Source: Halolamina sp. CBA1230
GTDB taxonomy: Archaea > Halobacteriota > Halobacteria > Halobacteriales > Haloferacaceae
DNA: 64,000 nt
Assembly: GCF_002025255.2 (NCBI RefSeq)
Contig: NZ_CP054587.1
Location: forward strand, 1,488,001-1,552,000
Reading direction: 5' to 3'
Under the pieces are notes generated by a model that searched no databases, was not told the DNA's origin, and saw only the letters and a program-made list of their open reading frames with translations. Position numbers and translations under genes: made by a program. Below are positions 15,920-26,266 of the stretch, piece after piece; positions within the stretch are counted from its first letter, which is position 1, and every line of letters starts with the position of its first letter.

Positions 15920-18272
15920 CGAGACCGACGCCGGTCGATCCGATGGCGGGGTCGACCGACCGACCGTCGAGCCGTTCGACGACGACGCGTTCGAGCGCCC
16001 GGACGACGCCGGCGTCGATCCGGCAGAGTACGTCGAACGCGGGGACGCGGCGCTGGCCGACCGGTTCGACGAGACCCTGACGTTCTCGGCGTACGTCGAG
16101 CGGCTCTTCGAGCGACCGACCGCCGCCGCAGGGAGCACCAAGTACCTGCTGTCCGCGATCGAGTCGATGGGGACCCGCGAGCTGATCGAGGAGGGCGAGG
16201 AGCGGACGCGCTACCGCTTCTTCGACGACCCGTACAACGACGGCGAGCACGCCGTGTTGGGCAACACGGAGACGCTGAACGCGTTCGTCCGCGACCTCGA
16301 AGCGATCGCCGCCAACCGCGGGAAACAGGAGAGCATCGTCTGGATCGAGGGGCCGACCGCGACCGGGAAATCCGAGCTCAAGCGGTGTCTGATCGACGGG
16401 CTCCACGCGTTCTCGAAAACCCCGGCGGGGCGGCGCTACACCGTCGAGTGGAACACGAACGTGGCGGCCGAGGGGGACGCGCTCACCTACGGCACCGAGG
16501 CGACCGTCGACGAGGGCGAGTGGTACGAGAGCCCAGTGCAGGCCCACCCGCTGCTGGTGCTCCCGCCGGCGGCCCGCGAGGCGCTGCTCCGGGACCTGAA
16601 CGAGGTCGACCCGTCGCCGATCGACACGGTCGTCGACGGCGACCTGCCGCCGTTCAGTCGCGAGATGTACGAGACGCTCGCCGAGGCGTACCGCGGCGAG
16701 GAGGACGCCTTCTCGTCGATCACCGCCCCCCGGCATCTCCGCGTGAAGAACTACGTCGTCGAGGAGGGACAGGGGATCGGCGTGTTGCACGCCGAGGACG
16801 ACGGGACGCCCAAGGAGCGACTCGTCGGGACGTGGATGCCGGGGATGCTGCGCGAGCTCGGCTCGCGGGGGCGGAAGAACCCACAGGCGTTCAGCTACGA
16901 CGGCGTGCTGAGCCAGGGGAACAACCTCCTGACCGTCGTCGAGGACGCCTCGAAACACCGGGACCTGCTCGAGAGCCTCCTGAACGTCCCCGACGAGGAA
17001 CACGTCAAACTCGACAAGGGGATCGGGATGGACGTCGACACGCAGCTGCTCGTCATCTCGAACCCGGATCTGGCGGCCGAACTCGACAAGTTCGAGGGGC
17101 GGACCGACGCGGACCCGCTGAAGGCGCTGAAACGCCGGCTCAGCCGCTACGAGTTCCGGTACCTGCTGAACGTGAGCCTGGAGGCACAGCTGCTGTGGCG
17201 CGAACTCACGACCCGCGCCGAGCTGTGGACGATGCAGGACGCCGCGGAGATCCGGACCAACGTTCGGGCGCCGCTGACCGTGACGGTCAAAGCCCCCGAC
17301 GACGGCGAGGTCACCCGGGAGCTGGCGCCGCATACGGTACAGGCGGCCGCGCTGTACGACGTGGTCTCGCGGCTCGACGGCGACGATCTGCCAGACGGGC
17401 TGGGGATCGTCGAGAAAGCCAGGCTGTACGACCACGGCTACGTCCACCGGGACGGCGACCGGGTCGAGAAGGACGCGTTCGACTGGAACGACGACGCCGA
17501 CGAGGGGCGCTCGGGGATCCCGATCACGTACACCAGGGACGTGGTCGCGACGTTGCTGAGCGAGCCCGCCGACCGCCACCACCCCTCGCTCCCGGTGGCG
17601 GACGTGGTGCTCCCGGAGGACGTGCTCGACGCGATGGCGAACGGGCTGGCGAGCACGCCCGTGTTCGCCGACGCGGAGGCCGCCCGGTTCGAGGAGCTGG
17701 TCGTGGCGGTGAAAGACGCCGTCTTCGAGGAGCAGGCCGAGGACGTGCGGGCGGCGATGCTCCGCGAGGAGGGGGTCTCCCGCGAGGCCGTCGAGGAGTA
17801 CGTCGAGCACGTGTTCGCCTGGGGCACCGACGAGTCGTTCGACACCGATGGCCCCGACCCGGTGACGATGAAGCTGTTCGAGACGCGGGAGCTCGGCCGG
17901 TTCGACGACGGCGACTACGACGGCGCGGCGCCGAGCGAGGCCGTCGAGCGGTTCCGGCACGACGAGATCATCGTCGCCGTGAACAACATCCTCTGGGAGG
18001 AACGCGGCGAGACGTTCGACATCGACGACGTGGACTACCGGGACGTGCCGGCGCTGCGGGCCGCCATCGAGACGAACGACTGGCGCCACGTTCAGGCCGC
18101 GTTCGAGGATCTGGACCCGGCGCAGTGGGACGCCCCCGAGGAGAACACCCAGACTGCGGCGGTGAAAGCCGAGACGATCCGGAACATGCAGGAACTGTTC
18201 GACTACTCCCCGGCGTCGGCCGAGCTCGTCTCGCGCCGGGTCATGACGGAGGCCCGCCACCGATGGGACTGA
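15912..18272 (+). CDS. PrkA-family AAA+ serine protein kinase (second copy)
   Basis: A 786-residue PrkA paralogue, starting at the ATG at 15912 that overlaps the preceding stop by 8 bp. Walker A is [14 protein letters not shown] (about 145-158), different from GPVGSGKS in the first copy. It keeps the PrkA pattern [20 protein letters not shown], the LLVISNPD sensor-like strand, and a C-terminal domain with [17 protein letters not shown]. The two PrkA proteins are clearly diverged, so they are not a recent duplication; a heteromeric AAA+ ring or division of labour is possible. It overlaps the YeaH gene by 10 bp. Confidence 0.88.
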   Translation: MSDETDAGRSDGGVDRPTVEPFDDDAFERPDDAGVDPAEYVERGDAALADRFDETLTFSAYVERLFERPTAAAGSTKYLLSAIESMGTRELIEEGEERTRYRFFDDPYNDGEHAVLGNTETLNAFVRDLEAIAANRGKQESIVWIEGPTATGKSELKRCLIDGLHAFSKTPAGRRYTVEWNTNVAAEGDALTYGTEATVDEGEWYESPVQAHPLLVLPPAAREALLRDLNEVDPSPIDTVVDGDLPPFSREMYETLAEAYRGEEDAFSSITAPRHLRVKNYVVEEGQGIGVLHAEDDGTPKERLVGTWMPGMLRELGSRGRKNPQAFSYDGVLSQGNNLLTVVEDASKHRDLLESLLNVPDEEHVKLDKGIGMDVDTQLLVISNPDLAAELDKFEGRTDADPLKALKRRLSRYEFRYLLNVSLEAQLLWRELTTRAELWTMQDAAEIRTNVRAPLTVTVKAPDDGEVTRELAPHTVQAAALYDVVSRLDGDDLPDGLGIVEKARLYDHGYVHRDGDRVEKDAFDWNDDADEGRSGIPITYTRDVVATLLSEPADRHHPSLPVADVVLPEDVLDAMANGLASTPVFADAEAARFEELVVAVKDAVFEEQAEDVRAAMLREEGVSREAVEEYVEHVFAWGTDESFDTDGPDPVTMKLFETRELGRFDDGDYDGAAPSEAVERFRHDEIIVAVNNILWEERGETFDIDDVDYRDVPALRAAIETNDWRHVQAAFEDLDPAQWDAPEENTQTAAVKAETIRNMQELFDYSPASAELVSRRVMTEARHRWD

Positions 18273-19585
18273 GAGACCACATCCGCCGGTTCGAGGAGGT
18301 CGGCGAGACGTTCCGCCAGGATCTCCGGGAGTTCATCCGCGAGGGGGAGTTCGAGCCGTCGACCGAGGAGACGATCAAGATCCCCGTGAAAGTCGTCGAC
18401 CTGCCGGAGATCGCGTACGATCCGATCGACAAGGGTGGGGTCGGGATGGCCGGCGACGCCGACGCCCAGCCCGACCCGGGCCAGCCCGTCAAGGTCCCCG
18501 GACAGCCCGAGGGGGGACAGGACGGCGACGGCGACGAGGCGGGCGAGGACGGCGGGGAACACGCCGACTACTACGACATGGACCCCGAGGAGTTCGCCCG
18601 CCAGCTCGACGACGAACTCGAGCTGGATCTGGAGCCCAAGGGGAAACAGGTCGCCGAGGAGACCGAGGGGCCCCTGACGGAGGTGACCGAGCGCGGCACC
18701 CGGAGCACGCTGATGCTGCGGGAGTGGTTCACGGAGGGGCTGAAACGCAAGCTGGCAACCGACTTCGACGAGAACTACGTCCGGGAGGCGCTCAGGGTCG
18801 AGGGGTGGGACGCCGACCGCGTGTTCGCGTGGGCCCGCGAGCAGCGGATCCCCGTCTCCCACGCCTGGATCGTGGACGCCGCCCGCGACATCGACGAACC
18901 GGACGCGTGGGCGAGCATCGAGGCGATGGAGGCCGCCGTCGACCACGAGCCGGTCGGCGTCCGGATCCGGCGTGAGGGGATCGAGGAGGTGCCGCTGCGC
19001 CGCGAGGACCAGCAGTTCCGCCACCCCGAGATCGAGCGGGAGTACGAGAAGAACGTCGTCGTGGTGAACATCCGCGACGTCTCCGGGTCGATGCGGGCGG
19101 AGAAGCGCGAGCTGGTCGAGCGGACGTTCGTCCCGCTCGACTGGTATCTGACCGGGAAGTACGAGGCGGCGGAGTTCGTCTACATCGCCCACAACGCCGA
19201 CGCGTGGGAGGTCGACCGCGAGGAGTTCTTCCGGCTCTCCTCCTCGGGCGGCACGCGGATCTCCTCGGCGTACGAGCTCGCCGCGGAGCTGTTGGAGGAG
19301 AACTACCCGTGGGCGGAGTGGAACCGCTACGTGTTCGCGGCCGGCGACGGCGAGAACCGCGCGGGCGACACCGAGGAGAACGTGATCCCCGCGATGGAGG
19401 CGCTGGACGTGAACCTGCACGGCTACCTCCAGACCCAGCCGGGGTCGTCGCGGGGGAGCCACGGCGACGCGGTGCAGCGACACTTCGGCGGCGAGTCGAA
19501 CGTCGCCGTCGCGGAGGTCGACACGCAGGACGACGTGATCGACGCGATCGAGGCGATCCTGTCGACGGAGGAGACCGATGAGTAA
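18263..19585 (+). CDS. YeaH/YhbH family protein (DUF444, VWA-like)
   Basis: A 440-residue protein starting [21 protein letters not shown] conserved N-terminal helix is followed by [20 protein letters not shown], an acidic Gly/Asp linker (about 70-105), and a C-terminal von Willebrand A-like domain with the metal motif DVSGSM (272-277), [27 protein letters not shown] and a [10 protein letters not shown] strand. In bacteria YeaH works with the PrkA kinase YeaG. Overlaps both neighbours (10 bp with prkA2, 8 bp with spoVR), so translation of the four genes is likely coupled. Confidence 0.93.
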   Translation: MGLRDHIRRFEEVGETFRQDLREFIREGEFEPSTEETIKIPVKVVDLPEIAYDPIDKGGVGMAGDADAQPDPGQPVKVPGQPEGGQDGDGDEAGEDGGEHADYYDMDPEEFARQLDDELELDLEPKGKQVAEETEGPLTEVTERGTRSTLMLREWFTEGLKRKLATDFDENYVREALRVEGWDADRVFAWAREQRIPVSHAWIVDAARDIDEPDAWASIEAMEAAVDHEPVGVRIRREGIEEVPLRREDQQFRHPEIEREYEKNVVVVNIRDVSGSMRAEKRELVERTFVPLDWYLTGKYEAAEFVYIAHNADAWEVDREEFFRLSSSGGTRISSAYELAAELLEENYPWAEWNRYVFAAGDGENRAGDTEENVIPAMEALDVNLHGYLQTQPGSSRGSHGDAVQRHFGGESNVAVAEVDTQDDVIDAIEAILSTEETDE

Positions 19586-21584
19586 CACGTTCAGAGCCGG
19601 CGACTCCCGGGAGGCACAGCGCGTCAGGGCGGCGCTCGAGGGGCCAGTCGCGGACGCCCGCGAACTGGCCGAGAAGCTCGGGCTGCGCCCGCGACCGGTG
19701 CGCTACTGGCTGGTCAGCTACGACGAGATGCGGGGGCTGATCGCCCAGCAGGGGTTCCAGACGCGCTACCCCCACTGGCGCTGGGGGATGCAGTACAAAC
19801 AGCAGGAGCGGCGGGAGTTCGCTGGCGGACGGGCGTTCGAGATCGTCAACAACAGCGAGCCCTCCCACGCCTTTCTCCAGCTGTCGAACGAGTTCGCCGA
19901 CCAGAAGGCGGTGATCACCCACGTCGAGGCTCACTCGGACTTCTTCGCGAACAACCGGTGGTTCGGGCTGTTCAGCCGGGCGCCCGACGCCGCCCGGCTG
20001 CTCGCCCGCCACGCCGAGACGATCGAGGAGTACATGACCGACCCCGAGATCGGCCGGGACGCCGTCGAGGCGTTCATCGACCACGTTCTGACGGTCGAGA
20101 CCGCGATCGATCAGTGGTCGGCGTTCCGCCCCGTCGAGGACCGCTCGAACGCGGACGGCGAGGACGGGCCGGAGCTCTCCCGCGAGGAGCGCGTCACCGA
20201 ACTCGGGCTGGCCGACGAGATCACCGAGCAGGTGTTCGGCGAGTGGATCGACGACGAGGCGACGAGCGAAGCGGTCGACCGGCTGCCCGACCCGGAGTAC
20301 GACCTGCTCGGCCTGCTGTACACGTTCGGCCAGCAGTACGACGACGAGTCCGGGGGGGCGGTCGCGTTCGAGGAGTGGCAGCAGGACGTGCTGGCGATGC
20401 TGCGGACCGAGAGCTACTACTTCGCCCCCCAGCGGATGACGAAGATCATGAACGAGGGGTGGGCAACGTATTGGGAGTCCGTCATGATGAGCGACGAGCT
20501 GTTCGCGGGCACCGACGAGTTCGTCCGCTACGCCGACAAGCAGGCCCAAGTGCTCCAGTCCCGCGGGCTCAACCCCTACGCGCTGGGCAACTCCCTCTGG
20601 CAGTACGTGGAGAACAGCGCCAACCGCCGGGAGGTCGTCACCCAGCTCCTCCAGGTCGACGGGATCACCTGGCGGAACTTCCACGACGCCGTCGAGTTCG
20701 AGGCCGTGCTCGACGCGCTCGAACCGCCCGCGGCCATCGCGGGCGTCGACGCCGACAGCCTCGACGCCGTCGCCGCGCTCGACGACCGGTACGTCGACGA
20801 GGACGGGCTCGCCGCCGCCCGCGAGGGCGAGATCGACGCGACGGCGTTCCCGTGGAAGCTGCTGACGTACGACGCGATGGTCGAGCGCCACTACTCGCTG
20901 GTCCGCCCCGAGAACCGGAGCTTCCTCGCGGACGTCAGCCGCGAGCGCGTCGAGGAGCTCTCGCGGTACGTGCTCGAACCGGACCGGTTCGACAGCGTCG
21001 ACGAGGCGCTCGCGACCGTCGACAAGGCCGCCGGCTGGGAGCGGATGCGCGAGGTCCGGGAGAGCAAGAACGACGTGACGTTCGTCGACGAGTACCTCAC
21101 CCAGGAGTTCGTCGACATCCACGGGCTGTTCGCCTACGAGTACAGCCACCGGGCGGACGGGTTCCGCGTCAGCAGCACCGACGTCGAAGCGGTCCGGAAC
21201 AAGCTGCTGCTCGAGTTCACCAACTTCGGCAAACCCCGCGTCAGCGTGCGGGAGATCAACTACGGCAACCAGGGCGAGCTGCTGCTGGCCCACGAGTACA
21301 ACGGGATCCGGATGGACATCGAGCAGATGGGGGACGTGCTGGAGCGGCTGTTCGAACTCTGGGGCCGTCCGGTCAACTGCAAAACCATCGACAAGCGCGT
21401 GACCGACGAGGCGATCGAGCGGGCGGCCCGGCGGCGCCAGGAGCCCGAGCCCGAGGAGGTGGGCGTGATGCTGCGCTACGACGGCGACGGGTTCACCGTC
21501 ACCGAACTCGACGACGAGGCGGTCGCGGACATCGCCGCCGACGACGTGGACTACGACACCACGCCGTCGAACTGGTCGAACTGA
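19578..21584 (+). CDS. spoVR: SpoVR family protein
   Basis: A 668-residue cytosolic protein, last gene of the PrkA-PrkA-YeaH-SpoVR operon. SpoVR family signatures are strong: [68 protein letters not shown] and [15 protein letters not shown]. These His/Glu-rich motifs look like a metal or substrate site, though the reaction of SpoVR proteins is not established; in Bacillus the gene affects spore cortex formation. Length and domain order are normal; no frameshift. Conserved linkage with PrkA and DUF444 in both bacteria and archaea argues for a common stress-response machine. Confidence 0.93.
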   Translation: MSNTFRAGDSREAQRVRAALEGPVADARELAEKLGLRPRPVRYWLVSYDEMRGLIAQQGFQTRYPHWRWGMQYKQQERREFAGGRAFEIVNNSEPSHAFLQLSNEFADQKAVITHVEAHSDFFANNRWFGLFSRAPDAARLLARHAETIEEYMTDPEIGRDAVEAFIDHVLTVETAIDQWSAFRPVEDRSNADGEDGPELSREERVTELGLADEITEQVFGEWIDDEATSEAVDRLPDPEYDLLGLLYTFGQQYDDESGGAVAFEEWQQDVLAMLRTESYYFAPQRMTKIMNEGWATYWESVMMSDELFAGTDEFVRYADKQAQVLQSRGLNPYALGNSLWQYVENSANRREVVTQLLQVDGITWRNFHDAVEFEAVLDALEPPAAIAGVDADSLDAVAALDDRYVDEDGLAAAREGEIDATAFPWKLLTYDAMVERHYSLVRPENRSFLADVSRERVEELSRYVLEPDRFDSVDEALATVDKAAGWERMREVRESKNDVTFVDEYLTQEFVDIHGLFAYEYSHRADGFRVSSTDVEAVRNKLLLEFTNFGKPRVSVREINYGNQGELLLAHEYNGIRMDIEQMGDVLERLFELWGRPVNCKTIDKRVTDEAIERAARRRQEPEPEEVGVMLRYDGDGFTVTELDDEAVADIAADDVDYDTTPSNWSN

Positions 21585-21588
21585 GCCG

Positions 21589-22737
21589 CTACTCGCCCGC
21601 CCGGAGCTCCATTTCCACGTTCTCGGTGTCGAACTGGAGCCGGACCGGCGTATGCAACCGCTGTAGTCCGGCCGTATCCGGTCGCTCCGACGCGAGCACG
21701 AGGTCGCCGGAGTCCGCTTCGACGCCCAGGTAGCGCGTCTCGCCCGGTTCGAACGGGCCCTCGATGGTCTCGTAAGGACCGAACGGACCGAGGTTGACCG
21801 TGGCGTTCTCGACGGCGACAGTGCCGTCGTTCTCGATCGCGAGCAGCGAGCCGTTGCCGGTCAGCGATACCGAGATATCGGGGACGTTCGAGAGCCACGA
21901 CGGGGGCCGAGGTTCGACGCCGGTCGTCGCCGTGTACTCGGTATTGGAGAAGTACGTCCCGTTCTCGCCCCGGTACGTCGCGTTCTGGCTCCGCATATCG
22001 ACGGTCGCTTCGTGGATCATCCCGTTTTCGCTCACGAGCAGCGTGGCGTCGTACGACGACAACGACAGGGCGTTCCGTGCCTCGACCACGCTCTCGTTGG
22101 CATCGGTCGCGACGAATCGGAGCAGCCGATCACCGTCGTGGTCGACGACACCGGCGAAGGCGAACTCGCCGTAGCCGATCCCCGTCAACGGGACGGTGGC
22201 GTAGAGCGACGGGAGGTTCTCCGCGAGCTCGTGCCGCAGCGTGCCCCGACCGTTGACCGTGTAGCTGATCGAGTCGTCGTCGCTCCACAGCGGATCCTCG
22301 GTCCGACCAACCGTTTGGTTGGCCGTCGACCAGGTGTTTCGTCCCAACGTCACCCCCGAATCCGAACGGATGCGGACGCGCTCGCCGGCCTCGGCCACGA
22401 GGAACTCCTCCGGACCGTCGTTGTGAGTCTGCGTGGCGCGCACACGGTAGGTGGACTCGTTCAGCGCCGCGAAGTGGGCCTCGATGAGCGCCGAGGCGTT
22501 GTCGATCCCGTCGGCGCTCGTCCCGTTCGGGAAGGAGAGCTCCGCCGGGGGCGTCCCCGTCGCCGGAACCTCGGTCGCTGTCGGCGAGGGCGTGGCTGTC
22601 GAGTTGGCCACAGACGAGTCTGTCGGGGCGGTCGTCGAGTCAGTTACGATCGGTTCCGTCGTCGTTCCCGACGCCCCCGAACAGCCGGCGAGAAGCAACA
22701 TCCCCGCGAGGGCGACAGCCAGCAGCGGTCGAGACAT
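21589..22737 (-). CDS. Secreted lipoprotein (DUF7537-like)
   Basis: A 382-residue extracytoplasmic lipoprotein, start at ATG 22737. The signal MSRPLLAVALAGMLLLAGCS ends in a lipobox (LLAGC, Cys at 19), followed by a Thr/Ser/Pro linker typical of haloarchaeal surface proteins. The mature region has the pattern YRVRATQTHNDGPEEF, TLGRNTWSTANQTV, and HELAENLPSLYATVPLTG, which I associate with the DUF7537 haloarchaeal lipoprotein family, fold related to LolA/outer-membrane lipoprotein carriers by inference. The C-terminal part (about 275-375) adds a beta-rich domain. Function unknown. It is convergent with spoVR and divergent from the P-loop kinase. Confidence 0.72.
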   Translation of the reverse strand: MSRPLLAVALAGMLLLAGCSGASGTTTEPIVTDSTTAPTDSSVANSTATPSPTATEVPATGTPPAELSFPNGTSADGIDNASALIEAHFAALNESTYRVRATQTHNDGPEEFLVAEAGERVRIRSDSGVTLGRNTWSTANQTVGRTEDPLWSDDDSISYTVNGRGTLRHELAENLPSLYATVPLTGIGYGEFAFAGVVDHDGDRLLRFVATDANESVVEARNALSLSSYDATLLVSENGMIHEATVDMRSQNATYRGENGTYFSNTEYTATTGVEPRPPSWLSNVPDISVSLTGNGSLLAIENDGTVAVENATVNLGPFGPYETIEGPFEPGETRYLGVEADSGDLVLASERPDTAGLQRLHTPVRLQFDTENVEMELRAGE

Positions 22738-22759
22738 TCGTACAGTCACACACAAATAT

Positions 22760-22776
22760 CGGATAAATATATCTGA
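22760..22776 (-). promoter_or_regulatory. AT-rich promoter of the lipoprotein gene
   Basis: The bases around 22760-22776 read, on the minus strand, as a TATATTTATCC-like TATA box, 25-35 nt before the lipoprotein start at 22737. The 112-bp intergenic space to the divergent kinase gene holds nothing else I can identify. Confidence 0.5.
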
Positions 22777-22849
22777 CGGTCATTCAACAAGTAGGGGAGC
22801 CGCGGCGAAGCGCTGACTATTAGTGCGCCCACGCCGCCTCTCCGACCGA

Positions 22850-23365
22850 ATGCTCGTCCTCGTGTGTGGGCTGCCCGGCACCGGCAAATCCACCGTCGCC
22901 GAGCGGATCGTCGAACTGCTCCCGGCGCGCCTGCTGCGGACGGACGTGGTGCGCAAGGAACTGTTCCCGGAGCCGACCTACGAGGCCGAGGAGTCCGCCG
23001 CGGTGTACGACGAACTGCTCGACCGGGCGCGGGACCTGCTCGACGCCGGCGAGCACGTCGTCCTCGACGCCACGTTCCGCCGGCAGGAGCTCCGTGATCG
23101 CGCCGCGGCGGTCGCCGACGACACCGACACCGAGTTCCGTCTCGTCCGCGTGGAGTGTGCGGAGTCGGTCGTCAAGGAGCGGATCCAGCGCCGCCAGCTC
23201 GAGGAGGACGACGAGAGCGACGCCGACTTCTCGGTGTACAACCAGCTCAAAACGGAGTTCGAGCCGATCGAGCGCGAGACCCACATCGTCGTCGACAACT
23301 CCGGCTCGCTCGCAGCGACGCTGTCGGCCGTCGACGAGGCGTTCCGCGCCGCCGCGGCCGCCTGA
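22850..23365 (+). CDS. P-loop kinase/ATPase (AAA_33, zeta-toxin/PNK-like)
   Basis: A 171-residue cytosolic P-loop protein starting MLVLVCGLPGTGKSTVAERI, with the Walker A at residues 7-14. It has an RTDVVRKELF base-binding strand, VVLDATFRRQELRDRA as the Walker B-like region, and KERIQRR as a lid arginine segment, the AAA_33 layout seen in polynucleotide kinases, Zeta toxins and small-molecule kinases. The substrate is not identifiable. The GTG at 22823 would add nine residues but the ATG fits the family. No antitoxin gene is adjacent, so a toxin role is unlikely. Confidence 0.78.
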   Translation: MLVLVCGLPGTGKSTVAERIVELLPARLLRTDVVRKELFPEPTYEAEESAAVYDELLDRARDLLDAGEHVVLDATFRRQELRDRAAAVADDTDTEFRLVRVECAESVVKERIQRRQLEEDDESDADFSVYNQLKTEFEPIERETHIVVDNSGSLAATLSAVDEAFRAAAAA

Positions 23366-23449
23366 TCGACCGTCCCGCGACCGGCTATTCTCGCCCGCGC
23401 TACCCGTCCTCAAAAGGGTTATGCCCCGGGGGCCACCGACTGTACGGTA

Positions 23450-24778
23450 ATGGACCGAAAGCGACGCGGCGTCGTCCTCGTGGTCGGCGCCGTGGCCCTC
23501 CTCGTACTGACGATGGGTGCGAGCGCCGCGCTCGCGCCCGACGCGGCCGTGGCCGGAGCCGATGGCGAACGGCAGACCCTCGTCGGGGTCCAGGGCGGCG
23601 GCCCCGGCTGGCACCAGTACGGCAGCGTCGCGATGTACGAGGGCAACGACGTCGCGTGGCGGATGGGCGACACGGACAGCTACTTCGACGTGACCCAGCT
23701 CGACAACGGCAGCGTGATGGCCGGGTTCATGGACGGCGGCTACGAGGACTGTGGCCCCTACGAGTCGCCCTGTACCCACACCGGGTTCCGCATCCTCGAC
23801 CCCGACACCGAGTCCATCGAGTACGAGTACTCCTTCCCGGTCCGGAGCAGCGGCAACAGCGAGGTCCACGACGTCGAGCAGTTGGGTGACGGCGAGTACC
23901 TCCTCAGCGACATGGAGCACGAGCGCCTCCTGATCGTCGAGGACGGCGAACCCGTCTGGCAGTGGAACGCCAGCAGCTACTACGACGCTCCCGACGACCC
24001 GACGACGGTCGACTGGCTCCACATCAACGACGTCGACGTGGTCGACGAGAACCAGTTCCTGGTCTCGGTCCGCAACGCCAACCAGATCCTCGTCGTCGAC
24101 CGCGAGGAGGGTGTGATCGAGACGATCAACGAGGACAGGGGTGGCGACGACAGCTCCTGCACCCACGACGGCCAGCTCGCGGACCGGGACGGGGACGGCG
24201 ACGTGCGCTGTGGCAACCCCGAGATCCTCGACCACCAGCACAACCCGCAGTGGCTCGGCGGCACCCCCGGCGGCGACGGCGAGGCGGCGGTGCTCGTCGC
24301 CGACAGCGACAACGACCGCGTCGTCGAACTCCGCCGCGAGGACGGCGAGTGGGCGGTCGCGTGGACGCTCGACCGCGCCGGCGGAATCGAACTCCACTGG
24401 CCCCGGGACGCCGACCGACTGGGCAACGGCAACACGCTGGTGACGGACACGCTCAACAAGCGCGTGTTCGAGATCACCCCCAACGGCACGGTGGTCTGGT
24501 CGGTCGCGACCGAGCGCATCCCCTACGAGGCCGACCGCGTGCCCTACGGCGAACCGCCGGAGGGTGAGTGGTACGTCGGCGGTTCGAACGGGAACGGCGA
24601 CGGTCCGAGCGACGCCGACGAGGGCGGCGGGATCCCCGTGCTCGACGAGGCCGCCGCGCTCCTCCCCGGCGTGTTCCCGTGGCTGCCGTTCTGGTTCGAC
24701 GGCGCCCGACTGGGGCTGACGATCCTCTCGGTCGGGATCGCCGGCGTCGGCGCGCGGGACCTGTGGCGGACGCGGTAA
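23450..24778 (+). CDS. Arylsulfotransferase-like (ASST) membrane-anchored beta-propeller
   Basis: A 442-residue protein. An N-terminal hydrophobic segment (about residues 8-30, VLVVGAVALLVLTMGASAAL) and a C-terminal hydrophobic segment (about 390-430, LGLTILSVGIAGVGARDLW) flank a large domain outside the cytoplasm. That domain has repeated propeller blades: HDVEQLGDGEYLLSDMEHER, DWLHINDVDVVDENQFLVSV, DHQHNPQWLGG and RLGNGNTLVTDTLNKRVFEI. This pattern, with conserved His residues, is the arylsulfotransferase/ArAE_2-N family. Sulfotransfer has not been shown in archaea for these proteins, so substrate is open. The final codons and stop lie in a 38-bp tandem duplication. Confidence 0.78.
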   Translation: MDRKRRGVVLVVGAVALLVLTMGASAALAPDAAVAGADGERQTLVGVQGGGPGWHQYGSVAMYEGNDVAWRMGDTDSYFDVTQLDNGSVMAGFMDGGYEDCGPYESPCTHTGFRILDPDTESIEYEYSFPVRSSGNSEVHDVEQLGDGEYLLSDMEHERLLIVEDGEPVWQWNASSYYDAPDDPTTVDWLHINDVDVVDENQFLVSVRNANQILVVDREEGVIETINEDRGGDDSSCTHDGQLADRDGDGDVRCGNPEILDHQHNPQWLGGTPGGDGEAAVLVADSDNDRVVELRREDGEWAVAWTLDRAGGIELHWPRDADRLGNGNTLVTDTLNKRVFEITPNGTVVWSVATERIPYEADRVPYGEPPEGEWYVGGSNGNGDGPSDADEGGGIPVLDEAAALLPGVFPWLPFWFDGARLGLTILSVGIAGVGARDLWRTR

Positions 24779-24830
24779 GGCGGCGACCGCGGCCGGACCT
24801 GTGGCGGACGCGGTAAGGCGGCGACCGCGG
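24757..24830 (+). repeat. 38-bp tandem duplication spanning the ASST stop codon
   Basis: The unit at 24757-24794, covering the last codons, the TAA and 18 bp of downstream DNA, is repeated at 24795-24830 with perfect identity over 36 bp. The protein is unaffected because the first copy still carries the stop. It is a recent replication-slippage product. Confidence 0.85.
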
Positions 24831-24840
24831 ACCGTCCCCC

Positions 24841-24845
24841 TTTTT
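24841..24845 (+). terminator. Oligo-T putative terminator
   Basis: A TTTTT run follows the ASST gene by 63 bp, in GC-rich DNA, just before the Nudix gene. It could end the ASST transcript or be part of the Nudix promoter. Confidence 0.3.
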
Positions 24846-24870
24846 GCGCGATCGGTTGCCACCACCGACT

Positions 24871-25419
24871 ATGACCGAGGACACCGACCTCGCCTGGGAG
24901 ACGCTCGACAGCGAGATCGACTACCGCTGTCCCGGCTTCGACGTTCGGGAGTCGGCCGTCCGGCTCCCGGACGGCACCGAGACCGACTACCACCACGTCG
25001 AGGAAGTCGAGAGCGTCGTCGTGCTCCCGTTCCTGCCCGGCGGCGACGAGGTCGTGCTGATCGAGGAGTGGCGCCAGGCGGTCGACCGCGTCAACCGCGG
25101 GCTCCCCGCCGGCGGCGTCGAACCCGAGGAGGACGACCTCGAAGCCGCGGCTCGCCGGGAGCTCCGGGAGGAGACGGGGTACGAGGCCGACGCGATGACG
25201 CATCTCTGTACGACCGAGCCGGTCAACGGGATCGCGAACTCGACCCACCACACGTTCGTCGCGGGTGGGTGTGAGCCGGCGGCCGAGCAGGAGCTCGATC
25301 ACGACGAGAGCATCCGGACGCTGACGGTCGCATACGACGACCTCGTCGCGGCGGTTCGTGAGGGGGAGATCCGTGACGGTCGAGCGGCGCTGGCGGTGAG
25401 CCGCTACGAGCTCGGCTGA
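24871..25419 (+). CDS. Nudix hydrolase (ADP-ribose pyrophosphatase-like)
   Basis: A 182-residue cytosolic hydrolase starting MTEDTDLAWETLDSEIDYRC; ATG 24871 is chosen over the in-frame 24844 codon. The Nudix box is complete at about 81-103, GGVEPEEDDLEAAARREL followed by REETGY. The strand before it, VVVLPFLPGGDEVVLIEEWR, and the R-x-x-V-x-R pattern resemble ADP-ribose pyrophosphatases, which cleave nucleoside diphosphates linked to another moiety using Mg2+. Substrate not provable here. Next gene on the same strand is 40 bp away. Confidence 0.88.
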   Translation: MTEDTDLAWETLDSEIDYRCPGFDVRESAVRLPDGTETDYHHVEEVESVVVLPFLPGGDEVVLIEEWRQAVDRVNRGLPAGGVEPEEDDLEAAARRELREETGYEADAMTHLCTTEPVNGIANSTHHTFVAGGCEPAAEQELDHDESIRTLTVAYDDLVAAVREGEIRDGRAALAVSRYELG

Positions 25420-25459
25420 CGAGGGGAACGTCTTTGGCCTCGGCGCCCCGGCTTCGGGT

Positions 25460-26227
25460 ATGGACTCTCGACTGCGTGCGATCGGCGTCGGCGTCGGGCT
25501 CGGCATCGCCGGGATCGGCGTCGCGCTGGTGCTGGTGCTGCTCAGCGCGCTCACGCTGAGCTTCGCCGGCGTCACGATCACCCCCGTCCTCAGCATCGTG
25601 CTCTCCCTCCTGCTGACCCAGGGCGTCGCCTTCCTCGGCGTCGGCGCCCTCTACCTCCGGGAACGCGGGATCCCCGTCCGCTCGATCGGCGTCCGGCTCC
25701 CGTCGATCAAGGAGTTCGGGATCGTGATCGGTGCGCTGGTGCTGAGCTTCGTCTACCTGATCGCGGTGAGCCAGCTGCTCTCGGCGACGGGCACCGAGGC
25801 CGCCGAGAACCAGGTGAGCAGCCTCGCGATGGAGAACCCCGAGATCGTGCTCTACCTGCTGCCGGGGTCGTTCCTCCTGATCGGGCCGGGCGAGGAGCTG
25901 CTGTTCCGCGGCGTCGTCCAGAACCGCATCCGTGAGGCGTTCTCACCGGTTCCGGGCGTGGTCATCGCCAGCGTGATCTTCGCGGCGATCCACGTCGGCT
26001 CGCTGGTCGCCACCGACCCGTCGGCAGTCCTGGTGAGCGTCGGCGTGCTGATGGGGCCGAGCCTGATCCTCGGCGGCATCTACGAGTACACCCGCAACCT
26101 CGTGGTGCCGATCATCGTCCACGGCACGTACAACGCGCTCATCTTCCTCTCGCTGTACCTCGTGGCGACCGGGGCGGTCGAGGAGAGCGGGAACGCGGCT
26201 GCCGCCGTCGTCGCCGCACTCCCCTGA
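25460..26227 (+). CDS. CPBP-family intramembrane metalloprotease
   Basis: A 255-residue polytopic membrane protein with about seven hydrophobic segments. The Abi/CPBP (Rce1-like) active-site motifs are intact: GPGEELLFRGVVQNRI with the glutamate pair at 145-146 and Arg at 150, FAAIHVGS with His 178, and IIVHGTYNA with His 221 and Asn 225. Members cleave or process membrane-associated substrates; bacterial relatives are linked to bacteriocin immunity or prenylated proteins. The physiological substrate is unknown. No neighbouring bacteriocin or halocin gene is evident. Confidence 0.88.
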   Translation: MDSRLRAIGVGVGLGIAGIGVALVLVLLSALTLSFAGVTITPVLSIVLSLLLTQGVAFLGVGALYLRERGIPVRSIGVRLPSIKEFGIVIGALVLSFVYLIAVSQLLSATGTEAAENQVSSLAMENPEIVLYLLPGSFLLIGPGEELLFRGVVQNRIREAFSPVPGVVIASVIFAAIHVGSLVATDPSAVLVSVGVLMGPSLILGGIYEYTRNLVVPIIVHGTYNALIFLSLYLVATGAVEESGNAAAAVVAALP

Positions 26228-26266
26228 CAACGCAACCCCTTACCGTTCGCCCGCGGAACTCGGTCC

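Noticed and set aside
14072-21293. Very long minus-strand open frames (689, 828 and 833 codons) opposite the prkA/yeaH/spoVR operon
   Set aside because: They are antisense shadows from GC-rich third positions; the plus-strand products have clear PrkA, DUF444 and SpoVR motifs and halophilic composition.
22850-23365. Zeta-toxin reading of the P-loop kinase
   Set aside because: The fold matches AAA_33 broadly, but there is no adjacent antitoxin and no specific toxin motif.
22820-24865. 681-codon minus-strand frame opposite the P-loop kinase and arylsulfotransferase-like genes
   Set aside because: No domain pattern; the plus-strand genes have Walker A and propeller motifs.
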